Notes: generated by a model from the letters alone, not told the origin. A stretch of DNA of 16,040 bases from Methanothermobacter sp049720995 (GCF_049720995.1 NZ_JBNASF010000031.1:1-16040); one strand, 5' to 3'; shown: positions 5,628 through 13,444, counted from the stretch's first letter. Made by a program: numbers and translations.

Positions 5628-5965
5628 GCCATAATACTATATTAAAATTTTATATTACATAAATTTGGGTCAGGACGACCAGGATAGTTCATACATGAAA
5701 AATAATCGATTTTTTTTCCCTGATTCCTATATTGAACTTCGAAAAGAGTTTTATTTTAATAAAAATCATTTTAATTTCCCCCGAAATTTTGATTAATATT
5801 TCTACAGTGATTAATATTATAAAATCATATAAATATTTCCATCAAAGGTATTAATTTTCAATTAAATTATTACATTAATTTGATTTAACTCAGAAATAGT
5901 AATAAAAAAATTAATAAAAACTCTTAAATAAAATTTCTGATACACCTCTGATTGTAAAGAATAAA
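5628..5965. other. AT-rich intergenic leader upstream of the CobN-like gene
   Basis: About 340 bp without a plausible gene on either strand, much richer in A/T than the flanking coding DNA. It contains a run of eight T (5710-5717) likely ending the EEP-fold gene transcript. It also holds an AATTTC-cccc-GAAATT hairpin (5773-5788), two exact TGATTAATATT copies (5790-5800 and 5808-5818, 18 bp apart) and several TATA-like stretches, the nearest being CTTAAATAA around 5929-5937. The length and the paired repeats suggest regulated transcription of the large downstream gene. Confidence 0.6.
5710..5717 (+). terminator. Oligo-T terminator after the EEP-fold gene
   Basis: Eight consecutive T residues about 83 bp after the stop codon, in AT-rich DNA. 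This is typical of archaeal oligo-T termination. Confidence 0.4.
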
Positions 5966-5975
5966 GGAGGTGAAA

Positions 5976-8900
5976 ATGATTAGAAAACAGTTGATTATTC
6001 TATTGATTGCAGCTTTTTTTACAGTGATTCTACAGGGATCTGCTGCAGCGGCAGAAATTGATGAAGGTGAAATTAAAAGTCCAGAGAACCTCACAGACAG
6101 TGAGGGACGATTCACATTCACGGATGTCACTGATAATAACCATGTTGTATGGGTGGACCCACTGACGGTACCGGCCAGGTATCAAATCAATGAAAAACTG
6201 AGACTGACATTACACCCATCATCAAATGCATCAGTGAGGGCTGGAGACGTCGTACTTGAGGCATCCTTCATCAACTCAACGATAACAGGAAGGCTCTACG
6301 CGGACTTGAACAGGAACAGCATTTTTGATGACGCGGATGATGCGCTCGCCGGTGTGAGGGTGGTTGACCCTCCAGAGATAAGATTCCTGATAATATCATG
6401 GCCAACAGAGGCTGGACAGCTCCTTCAACCGGTTAGGAACATCATGCAGAAGCACCCTGAGATCACAGTGAAGGTCAGAAACACTGACCAGGCAAAACTG
6501 AACCTTACAGAGACCGCACAGTTAATTGAATGGGCTGACCTCATCTACATCAGCAACGTCCAGACTGTCAACGGCCCAAGCGGACCTGTCCCTGACCTCC
6601 TCATGTCAATGAAGAGCCAGGGAAAACTCGATGGTAAAATAATAGCGGCCTACCCCAACCCATACTACTGTTTCCCGGTTACAAGGCTTACAAACATCAA
6701 CAACACACGTTTCGTTGATGCAAACGCCACTGAAATCACTGACAGTCAGCTCCAGGCCATTTTCGAATCGGTATCAAGGGCCGTACCACCAAAGACACCA
6801 ATCATGGTTCTAAGGGAACTCCAGGCAGCATACCCTGCGATGGCATCCTATCTGAAGTTCCAGGAATACAAGACATCAGACACCGCATCCCCCGACAACA
6901 GGGAGGAGGGTCTCATGTACCTCATAGCCCTGGCATTCCCTGGGAGGGGATACACATTCCGTGAACCGGTTATAGTGCCAAAATATGCCCTCTACCGCAA
7001 CGGAAGACTCTACTACAACTTCACAGACTACGAGCAGTTCCTGGTTCCAGGAAGGCCAACGGTGGGCATAACATCATGGATGGCCCTCACATGGGAACGT
7101 GGGGACCTCCTGATGCTCGACAGACTCATAGGTGAAATGGAATCAAGGGGCATAAATGTTATAGCCACAATAGCCCAGGGAAACCCCGTTGACGGAACAC
7201 CGGTCATAAATGCCATGAGAAGCTACTTCTTCGACTCACAGAACAGAACAAGAATTCAGGGCCTTATAACACTCCAGTCATTCAAACTGGGGGGTGCAAG
7301 TGCAGCGATTGCCGAGAAAATGGTCCTTGATAACAACATCCTTGTCTTCAGACCCCTCAACGTGGCTGACACCGAGGAAACCTGGTACATTTCTGACACG
7401 GGAATGGACTTCACCAGCATAACGAGTCAGGTGGTTCTGCCTGAATTCCAGGGCCAGATACTCACAATGGTAACAAGCTCAACCAGAAGGTCAGTGGATC
7501 CATTAACAGGACTTGAGGTTGAATTCTACCAGCCCATAGATGAGAGGGTCGAAACCTTTGCAGACAGGATTGCGGCATGGATTAAACTCAGGTACACCCA
7601 GAATTCAGATAAAAGGGTTGCACTCATCTACTACAACTACCCACCAGGAAAGCAGAATCTTGCAGGCGCAAGTTACCTTGATGGCCCATCATCAATACTC
7701 GAGATACTTGCCCTTCTCAGGGAAAACAACTATACAGTTACAGGAGCGCCTTCAAGTGTTGAGGACCTTCTGAGTGAGATGATGGGAAGGGGGCTTAACA
7801 TTGCAAACTGGGCTCCAGGTGAACTCGCGAGGCTTGCAAATTCAACAGTACTATGGGATGTGGAGAAGTACATGGACTGGTACAGCAGTCTCCCGGAACT
7901 TGCAAGAAGGGAAATCGAGGAGGGACCCTTTGGCTACATCGAGGCACTCTTCAGATACTCCACTGAAAATACGAAACTGCTTGAGACACTTGAAAAATGG
8001 CAGAGTTCACTGATAACAGCGATAGATGATATGCAGATAAGAAATGCCTCAGAGGCAAAAAATCTGGTTAACAGAGCCTACAATGCACTTAAGAATATTT
8101 ACAGCGGTCTGAACCAGTGGGATGTCTTCTACAGTGCAAAATCAGCCTTCCTCGCACTTAATGTTCCGGGACTCTGTGGATGGGGAGCACCACCTGGAAA
8201 CATCATGACCGTTGAGAGGAATGGTAAGAAGTACCTTGTCATACCAGGCATGTTCTATGGAAACGTCTTTGTGGGCCCTCAGCCACAGCGCGGATGGGAA
8301 GGTGACGTGGATAAACTCTACCACAGCCAGATAGTACCGCCACACCACCAGTACCTTGCATTCTACGCATACCTCCAGACAGAGTTCGGTGCAGATGCCA
8401 TGATACACCTTGGAAGGCATGGTACCTACGAGTGGCTCCCAAGGAAGGAATCAGCACTGTCAGGGGCAGATTACCCTGATATATGTCTTGGAGAAGTGCC
8501 AAGCATCTACATATATATAATGGATGGTGTCGGGGAGGTCATACATGCCAAGAGAAGGGGTCTTGCTGTGAGTATAAGTCACCTGACACCACCACTAGAG
8601 GCAACAGCCATCTACGGGGACCTCGCATCACTCAAGACACTCATAGACCAGTACCACGCAGCGCCCGGTAACAGGTCAGAGGAGATAGGCCTCATAAGGG
8701 AGAAGGCAGCCCAGATGCACCTTGAGACCATCATTGACCTCAACCTGGACCCTGATGAACTTGTCGATGGAATCGACGATTACATAAGGGATCTTGAGGG
8801 TACAATGATGCCACTCGGTCTCTACGTCTTCGGAAGGGACCTCAACGTGACCCAGGTTACCATCCTGGTGGAGTCAATGGCCAGCGTACCCAGAATAAGC

Positions 8901-10973
8901 GCAGGTAATAACACATTCCTCTCAGTTAAAAAGGCACTCTCAGGAATAGACAGACCACTGGATGAGGTTATACTTGCATTTTACGGTGGAAAGTCACTTC
9001 AGACAATCACGGCAGAGATACAGTCAGCCCTTGGAAGAAACCTGACAGCAACAGAGATAACAGCCCTTAACATGACCCTCAGTGACGTTCTGAACATCAA
9101 AAATTCGGGTGCAAGGGAGAGGCAGATGCTCCTCAGGGCTCTGGCGGGTGGCTACATACCACCAACATCCGGAGGAGACCCCATAAGGAACCCATCAGCT
9201 GTTCCAACAGGAGGGAACCTCTATGGTGAGGATCCTTCACTTCTTCCAACACAGGCTGCATGGATAAGGGGGTCCATGCTCGCTGATGAGGCGCTCAAAG
9301 CATACAATGCAACACCTGAACAGCTCGGCGTTGTCATATGGGCCACAGAAACCCAGAACGACAAGGGAGCAACAGTGGCATTCATCCTGAGGCTCATGGG
9401 ACTCGAACCCATCTATGGATATGGGGGTTCCGTCATGGGTGTGAGGGCAACACCACTGGCACAGCTCAACAGGTCAAGGGTGGATGTCCTGATGACAACC
9501 TCAGGGATATTCAGGGAGACCTTCCCGCTTCTGGGCGTGCTCCTGGACCGCGCATCAAGGGTGGCACTTGCAGCATCCTTCAACACACTGATGGCAGCTA
9601 TAAATCAGGAAACAGCAGATAACAGGACAAAACTCCTCGCCGCACTCAACGCCTCGGTTTCAAGCATCCAGAAAGCCGGGCTCTTCATTCCTGGCAGCGA
9701 CCCACTTGATAAGAACCCCATTGCAGTTCACTGGCTCTCAGACGTTAAGGCGCTCATTAAACTTGGAATGAAACCCGAGGACGCTGGAATCGCTGCAATA
9801 TCCAGGCTATTTGGACCATCCCTTGGTAACTATGGCACCAGGCTCCCGGAGGCTGTTCAGCAGGACTGGACATGGGATGAGAGACTGGACCTTGGAAAAC
9901 TCTACATCGATAGCATGAAGTATGCGCTGAGCGAGGATGGCTGGGGAGTGGACCTTGAAGAGGTTCTAACAATGAGGCTACGTGACGTTGAGGGTGTCTA
10001 CCACTCAAGGTCAACAAATCTCTATGGCGTTGTGGACGTGGACCATAACTTCGAGTTCCTCGGTGGTTTCAGGCTTGCAGTGGAGGCTGCAGGTGGCAGG
10101 ATCCCCGGTATGTACATAATAAACCAGGTGAACCCATCAGCTTCCAGAATAGAGACCCTCGGACAGTTCCTCTACAGGGAGCTGCAGTCCCGCTACTACA
10201 ACCCCCAATGGATACAGGCGATGATGCAGAGTGGATATGCAGGTGCAAGGGAGATCTCAAACAACTTCGTGGCCAACCTCTGGGGATGGAATGTCATGAG
10301 TCCCGAGACTGTTTCCGAGTGGATGTGGAAGGAGACGGTTGATGTCTACCTCAAGGACAAATATGGCATTGGTGTCAGGGAATGGCTTTCAAGGGGTAAG
10401 AACAGCTATGCACTCATAAGCATGACAGGTACCATGCTCACCGCAATACACAGGGGTTACTGGAATGCTGATGATGCCACAAGGCGCCTGATAGCCACAA
10501 CATGGGCAGAGGCCATTGCAGAGAATGGTGTTGCCTGCTGTGACTGCAGCTGCGGCAACATTGCAATGATGGAGTGGGCCATGCAGTACCTCAACCCTGA
10601 CCTCCTTGCAAGGGTTAAGGAGAAACTGTATGCAGCCACAAAGAGCTCAGCATTCGCCCCATCAGGCGGATCCAGTCCTGATGTACCCTCAACCCCGAAC
10701 CCAGGAGAACCAGGTACCGGGTCAACCTCAGCCGGGCGAAGCCCATCATCAGATGGTTCAGATGGAAGATCCGGTGATGCTGGAACTGCTGGTTCTGAGG
10801 TTAAGAGCGCCCAGGAGTCGCCTGGTACTGACGCAGGGAAGGCCTATGAGGTGAGCAGGGCGACTGCATCACAGGGTTCAAGTACCGGAATGCCAGTATA
10901 CGCCATAATCGGTGTTATAGCACTGGTAGCCCTTGTTGGTGTCGGATACTTCCTTGGGACTGGGAGAAACTAA
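5976..10973 (+). CDS. Secreted, membrane-anchored CobN/BchH-type chelatase homologue
   Basis: A 1665-residue protein homologous to the large subunit of cobalto- and magnesium chelatases. In order: Sec signal peptide (KQ, then LIILLIAAFFTVILQG, then AAAA at about 23-27); an SdrD-type module GRLYADLNRNSIFDD (about 104-129) resembling a calcium loop; then the long CobN body. That body holds LGRHGTYEWLPRKESALSG with the catalytic-type H815, AKRRGLAVSISHLTPP, GGNLYGEDPSLLPTQAAW, GVVIWATETQNDKG, LMTTSGIFRETFPLL, DWTWDERLDLG and a VACCDCSCGN cluster (C1521, 1522, 1524, 1526). A Ser/Gly/Pro-rich linker (about 1560-1635) and one membrane helix (VYAIIGVIALVALVGVGYFLG) end it. It should therefore act outside the membrane. 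Cytoplasmic CobN works with ATPase partners, and none are encoded here. A perfect AAAGGAGGTGA site fixes ATG 5976. It stands alone between an AT-rich leader and a T-rich terminator. The substrate is unknown. Confidence 0.9.
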   Translation: MIRKQLIILLIAAFFTVILQGSAAAAEIDEGEIKSPENLTDSEGRFTFTDVTDNNHVVWVDPLTVPARYQINEKLRLTLHPSSNASVRAGDVVLEASFINSTITGRLYADLNRNSIFDDADDALAGVRVVDPPEIRFLIISWPTEAGQLLQPVRNIMQKHPEITVKVRNTDQAKLNLTETAQLIEWADLIYISNVQTVNGPSGPVPDLLMSMKSQGKLDGKIIAAYPNPYYCFPVTRLTNINNTRFVDANATEITDSQLQAIFESVSRAVPPKTPIMVLRELQAAYPAMASYLKFQEYKTSDTASPDNREEGLMYLIALAFPGRGYTFREPVIVPKYALYRNGRLYYNFTDYEQFLVPGRPTVGITSWMALTWERGDLLMLDRLIGEMESRGINVIATIAQGNPVDGTPVINAMRSYFFDSQNRTRIQGLITLQSFKLGGASAAIAEKMVLDNNILVFRPLNVADTEETWYISDTGMDFTSITSQVVLPEFQGQILTMVTSSTRRSVDPLTGLEVEFYQPIDERVETFADRIAAWIKLRYTQNSDKRVALIYYNYPPGKQNLAGASYLDGPSSILEILALLRENNYTVTGAPSSVEDLLSEMMGRGLNIANWAPGELARLANSTVLWDVEKYMDWYSSLPELARREIEEGPFGYIEALFRYSTENTKLLETLEKWQSSLITAIDDMQIRNASEAKNLVNRAYNALKNIYSGLNQWDVFYSAKSAFLALNVPGLCGWGAPPGNIMTVERNGKKYLVIPGMFYGNVFVGPQPQRGWEGDVDKLYHSQIVPPHHQYLAFYAYLQTEFGADAMIHLGRHGTYEWLPRKESALSGADYPDICLGEVPSIYIYIMDGVGEVIHAKRRGLAVSISHLTPPLEATAIYGDLASLKTLIDQYHAAPGNRSEEIGLIREKAAQMHLETIIDLNLDPDELVDGIDDYIRDLEGTMMPLGLYVFGRDLNVTQVTILVESMASVPRISAGNNTFLSVKKALSGIDRPLDEVILAFYGGKSLQTITAEIQSALGRNLTATEITALNMTLSDVLNIKNSGARERQMLLRALAGGYIPPTSGGDPIRNPSAVPTGGNLYGEDPSLLPTQAAWIRGSMLADEALKAYNATPEQLGVVIWATETQNDKGATVAFILRLMGLEPIYGYGGSVMGVRATPLAQLNRSRVDVLMTTSGIFRETFPLLGVLLDRASRVALAASFNTLMAAINQETADNRTKLLAALNASVSSIQKAGLFIPGSDPLDKNPIAVHWLSDVKALIKLGMKPEDAGIAAISRLFGPSLGNYGTRLPEAVQQDWTWDERLDLGKLYIDSMKYALSEDGWGVDLEEVLTMRLRDVEGVYHSRSTNLYGVVDVDHNFEFLGGFRLAVEAAGGRIPGMYIINQVNPSASRIETLGQFLYRELQSRYYNPQWIQAMMQSGYAGAREISNNFVANLWGWNVMSPETVSEWMWKETVDVYLKDKYGIGVREWLSRGKNSYALISMTGTMLTAIHRGYWNADDATRRLIATTWAEAIAENGVACCDCSCGNIAMMEWAMQYLNPDLLARVKEKLYAATKSSAFAPSGGSSPDVPSTPNPGEPGTGSTSAGRSPSSDGSDGRSGDAGTAGSEVKSAQESPGTDAGKAYEVSRATASQGSSTGMPVYAIIGVIALVALVGVGYFLGTGRN

Positions 10974-10983
10974 AATTAATTAA

Positions 10984-10997
10984 TTTTTTATTTTTTT
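10984..10997 (+). terminator. T-rich terminator of the CobN-like gene
   Basis: Six T, one A, then seven T, beginning 10 bp after the stop codon. A strong archaeal-type termination signal. Confidence 0.65.
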
Positions 10998-11029
10998 CAG
11001 TTTATTAAGAAGAGCCACAGGTTCTTAAA

Positions 11030-11058
11030 AAGTGTACTTTTTTACACTTGAAGTGTAC
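11030..11058. repeat. AAGTGTAC direct/inverted repeat cluster
   Basis: AAGTGTA (11030-11036) pairs with TACACTT (11043-11049) across a 6-nt T-rich loop. AAGTGTAC (11030-11037) recurs directly at 11051-11058, 21 bp away. It could be a hairpin or a tandem protein site downstream of the CobN-like gene, or part of the 3' region of the decayed lipoprotein gene. Confidence 0.5.
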
Positions 11059-11136
11059 GTCCAACTGTGTGGTAAAGTAATAATCATGTTTCAGCACTGT
11101 TCCTGCTATCTTGAGGTTTGCTGTGATTGGGTAATT

Positions 11137-11657
11137 TCAACCCCGGAGTTCCTCAAGGATTGAACTGAACTCGTCATCACCGATAACAGGTTCAGCCCGG
11201 ATGTATCAACGGGTTTCAGGGTATTGGCATAGACCATGCCCCTCGTCCTCGCTGTGATGATGGGCTCAGCCTGAAGACACTGAAAATCCACACATAAACC
11301 CGGGCTGGAGTTGGGTCTGACGTGTTGCGGGCCCCAGATATGATAATCACCGAACCTTCCAGGACGACATTCCCTCTCCTCACACAGGAGGACGTCCCCT
11401 TAACATGACAGCTACCACCAGATAGTATACATCCCACACTGTGGGTAGCCGCTACCATGTCCTCTCCCACCAGGACACCCCTAACAGCACCGCCGCAGTT
11501 ATCAGTGTGGAGGCTGCAGGTTCAGGGACCTCTTATAAGGCATCCCTGTCTCTTCTGATAGTTTTTTCACTGTCGGTACAGCCGGAAAATGCAAGAACAG
11601 ATATGCATACCATTAAAAGGATAAATATTCGGGCCAGGAAGTTCTAAGTTGTTTCAC
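11137..11657 (-). pseudogene. Decayed lipoprotein gene
   Basis: Successive minus-strand stretches look protein-like, but in different frames. From GTG 11657 the first codons read MKQLRT. One frame over, from 11640, comes a lipoprotein signal FLARIFILLMVCISVLAFSG-C with a good lipobox, followed by TDSEK and a stop. Further on, 11216-11490 reads VRGVLVGEDMVAATHSVG and RRGNVVLEGSVIIISGARN. Then comes AEPIITARTRGMVYANTLK, and finally AEPVIGDDEFSSILEELRG ending at a stop at 11137. At least three frameshifts are needed to join these, so the gene appears dead. The ancestral product would have been an exported lipid-anchored protein of about 150-170 residues. I do not recognise its family. An alternative is that these are chance open stretches; the lipobox and the consistent order make decay more likely. 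Confidence 0.5.
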
Positions 11658-11737
11658 CCTGGCACATGTTCTTCGTAATATGGAAATATAACGCAGTAAG
11701 CCATCAGATTCGCACCAATCATTGAAAAACTGGAAAT

Positions 11738-11775
11738 ATATTATAAGATGCGGGGCATATTATAAGATGCGGGGC
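11738..11775. repeat. 19-bp tandem repeat, two exact copies
   Basis: ATATTATAAGATGCGGGGC occurs at 11738-11756 and immediately again at 11757-11775. Each copy contains a TATA-like ATATTATAA. The pair lies about 80 bp upstream of the start codon of the small Cys-rich protein, so it may be a duplicated promoter element. Confidence 0.95.
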
Positions 11776-11855
11776 CAGTTGATTGTGGTTGTTCCGGCAG
11801 CTTCTGGCGGGGAATCATAGCAATCAGAATATCCTTGATCATATGGGGTGATTGT

Positions 11856-11939
11856 ATGGATGATGACTGCTGCGGGGGAGTTCTGGGGTGTGTGTTTGGC
11901 TTACTTCTCCTTTACTTCATCCTCAGCATACTCTTATAA
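11856..11939 (+). CDS. 27-residue Cys-rich membrane microprotein
   Basis: ATG at 11856 opens a 27-codon frame: MDDDCCGGVLGC, then VFGLLLLYFILSILL and a TAA. It has an acidic tip (DDD), a Cys pair plus a third Cys (C5, C6, C12), and one continuous hydrophobic helix reaching the C-terminus, so the likely topology is a single-pass membrane peptide. A strong GGGGTGAT ribosome binding site lies 5 nt upstream, which strongly favours real translation. The TAA stop overlaps the TATA box of the next gene. The Cys triplet next to the membrane could hold a metal, a disulfide or a lipid; nothing in the sequence decides this. I do not recognise a family. It is too short for standard gene callers and would usually be missed. 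Confidence 0.6.
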   Translation: MDDDCCGGVLGCVFGLLLLYFILSILL

Positions 11940-11942
11940 ATA
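11933..11942 (+). promoter_or_regulatory. TATA box of the MBL-fold gene
   Basis: CTTATAAATA is a near-consensus archaeal TATA box. Transcription would start about 25 bp after its centre, near 11963. That coincides with the ATG at 11965, so the message is probably leaderless or nearly so and begins with the out-of-frame N-terminal segment. It overlaps the stop codon of the upstream microprotein. Confidence 0.6.
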
Positions 11943-11964
11943 CAGAATAACTATGGAGTGTGGG

Positions 11965-12009
11965 ATGGTGGATTTGAGATGTTATGGTGGAGTCGATGAG
12001 AGGTGGTAA
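11965..12009 (+). other. Out-of-frame ancestral N-terminus of the MBL-fold protein
   Basis: From ATG 11965 the frame reads MVDLRCYGGVDE, then RW and a stop at 12007. Beta-CASP/RNase J-like proteins typically begin with a strand followed by G-V-x-E-I-G-G-N. Here the downstream frame resumes with GGNRIEAS. Restoring two bases after GATGAGA would give GGVDEIGGNRIEAS. GGAGTG upstream (11955-11960) and the TATA box position both point to 11965 as the original start. Confidence 0.65.
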
Positions 12010-13444
12010 CAGGATAGAGGCATCCTGCAACGGTGATGGGATATTCCTGGACTTCGGGAAGAGATTCAACATTGAGAACCTCTACTTTGATGAGTTCTTG
12101 CAGCCAAGGAGCTTCAAAGGTCTCGGTGACCTCATGGAACTTGGGGCCCTACCCAGGATACGGGGGATTTACCGTGAGGACCAGGTGCGGTACCTTGGAA
12201 TGAAGTTTGAGGAGGAGCCCGCGGTATCAGGAGTGCTTCTAAGCCACCCCCACCTTGACCATGCAGGGTGCCTCAAGTACATACGCCACGACATACCACT
12301 CTACATGATGGAGGAGAGCTTTCTTATACTTAAGGCCCTTGATGAAACATCCCAGAGCGGCGGTGAATTCCTTCATTACAAACCTAAATTTCATTTTTCT
12401 CAAAAAAAGACCGTGAATCGCGGTACAACACATAAGAGGGATAAGATTAAGATAGAGAGACCGGTGAGGGTTCTAAAGCCATACAGAAGATCTGAGGTGG
12501 GTGAGTTCACCATCACACCAGCACCAGTTGACCATTCGGTTCCAGGGTCCTGCGCGTATCTGATAGAATCAGAGGAGGCAGTGGCATACACTGGAGACAT
12601 CAGATTTAAGGGCCGGAGGGATGATGAATCCAGAAAATTCGTTAAAAAAGCAAGGAAGTTTTCCCCAAACATCCTCATAACAGAGGGGACAAGGATAGAT
12701 CAGGACAATAGCACCTTCGAGGAGGATATTGAGAGGAGAACAGCAGCTATAGCCGCACACCACAGGGGACTTGTCATTGTAAATTACCCCATACGCGACC
12801 TTGACCGGTTCCTCACATTTTACCTGGCAGCCCAGAAATCTGATAGAACACTTGCGGTGAGCCTCAAACAGGCTTATATAATTGGACTTTTTGAGGATCT
12901 TGGTTACCCACCTCTCAGTGACCTTGCAGTCTATATCCCCCGTAAAACCTGGGGACTTATCGGTGAGGACGCATCTGTCTGCTTTGATGGTGAATGGATA
13001 CCTGCAGCTGACCTTCCTGAGGACTATATCGTTCAGGACTACAGGGGATGGGAAAGGCAATTCCTTGAACTGGACAACGTCATAACCTGCAGGGACCTCC
13101 AGGAGGAACCAGGGGAGTACATCTTCCAGTGCGACTACTTTGACTTCAAGGAATTCATAGACATCAAACCAGAGGGCGCGGCCTACATCAAGTCCAAGAC
13201 TGAACCCTTCAATGAGGAGATGGAGATCGATGCCGAGAGGGAGAGCAACTGGCTCAGACACTTCGGCATAGCAGAGTACAGGAGGTTCCACTCCTCAGGA
13301 CATGCCGGAAGATCTGACCTCGTGGAGATGATACTCGACGTGGAACCGGAGGCCATATACCCCATTCACACCAGGAACAGGGAGGAATTCATGATCTTTA
13401 AGGAGGAGGGTATTGAGGTTCTTGATCCCGTAATGGAAAAATAG
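11984..13444 (+). CDS. RNase J-like metallo-beta-lactamase-fold (beta-CASP type) hydrolase, N-terminally frameshifted
   Basis: As it stands the frame gives 486 residues from ATG 11984, or 482 from ATG 11996, which has GGTGG 5 nt upstream. The metal motifs are complete: SHPHLDH (H88, H90, D92, H93), VDHSVPG (H184), YTGDIRF (D205), SSGHAG (H440) and YPIHT (H462). This motif order is that of beta-CASP nucleases such as RNase J, though the mid-part motif reads ITEGTR and the inserted middle domain (about 235-430) is unlike the textbook enzyme. An RNA or other phosphodiester substrate is likely but unproven. The conserved strand and GVxEIGGN loop that should precede GGNRIEAS lie in another frame from 11965, so about 12 N-terminal residues are lost by an apparent 2-nt deletion. 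All zinc ligands lie after the break, so some activity could survive. It stands alone and is convergent with the beta-helix gene. Confidence 0.87.
   Translation: MVESMRGGNRIEASCNGDGIFLDFGKRFNIENLYFDEFLQPRSFKGLGDLMELGALPRIRGIYREDQVRYLGMKFEEEPAVSGVLLSHPHLDHAGCLKYIRHDIPLYMMEESFLILKALDETSQSGGEFLHYKPKFHFSQKKTVNRGTTHKRDKIKIERPVRVLKPYRRSEVGEFTITPAPVDHSVPGSCAYLIESEEAVAYTGDIRFKGRRDDESRKFVKKARKFSPNILITEGTRIDQDNSTFEEDIERRTAAIAAHHRGLVIVNYPIRDLDRFLTFYLAAQKSDRTLAVSLKQAYIIGLFEDLGYPPLSDLAVYIPRKTWGLIGEDASVCFDGEWIPAADLPEDYIVQDYRGWERQFLELDNVITCRDLQEEPGEYIFQCDYFDFKEFIDIKPEGAAYIKSKTEPFNEEMEIDAERESNWLRHFGIAEYRRFHSSGHAGRSDLVEMILDVEPEAIYPIHTRNREEFMIFKEEGIEVLDPVMEK

Noticed and set aside
5773..5788. A metal or cobalamin riboswitch upstream of the CobN-like gene
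   Set aside because: The hairpin is only 6 bp and no B12-box or other known riboswitch core is visible in the AT-rich leader.
5976..10973. Calling the large protein a true cobaltochelatase CobN
   Set aside because: Signal peptide and membrane anchor place it outside the cytoplasm, and no ATPase partner or cobalamin genes are near, so only the homology is claimed.
11766..11820. 17-codon frame MRGQLIVVVPAASGGES
   Set aside because: It starts inside the tandem repeat and has no properly spaced ribosome binding site.
12569..13291. Minus-strand frame of 240 codons
   Set aside because: Shadow of the MBL-fold gene, whose motifs are complete on the plus strand.
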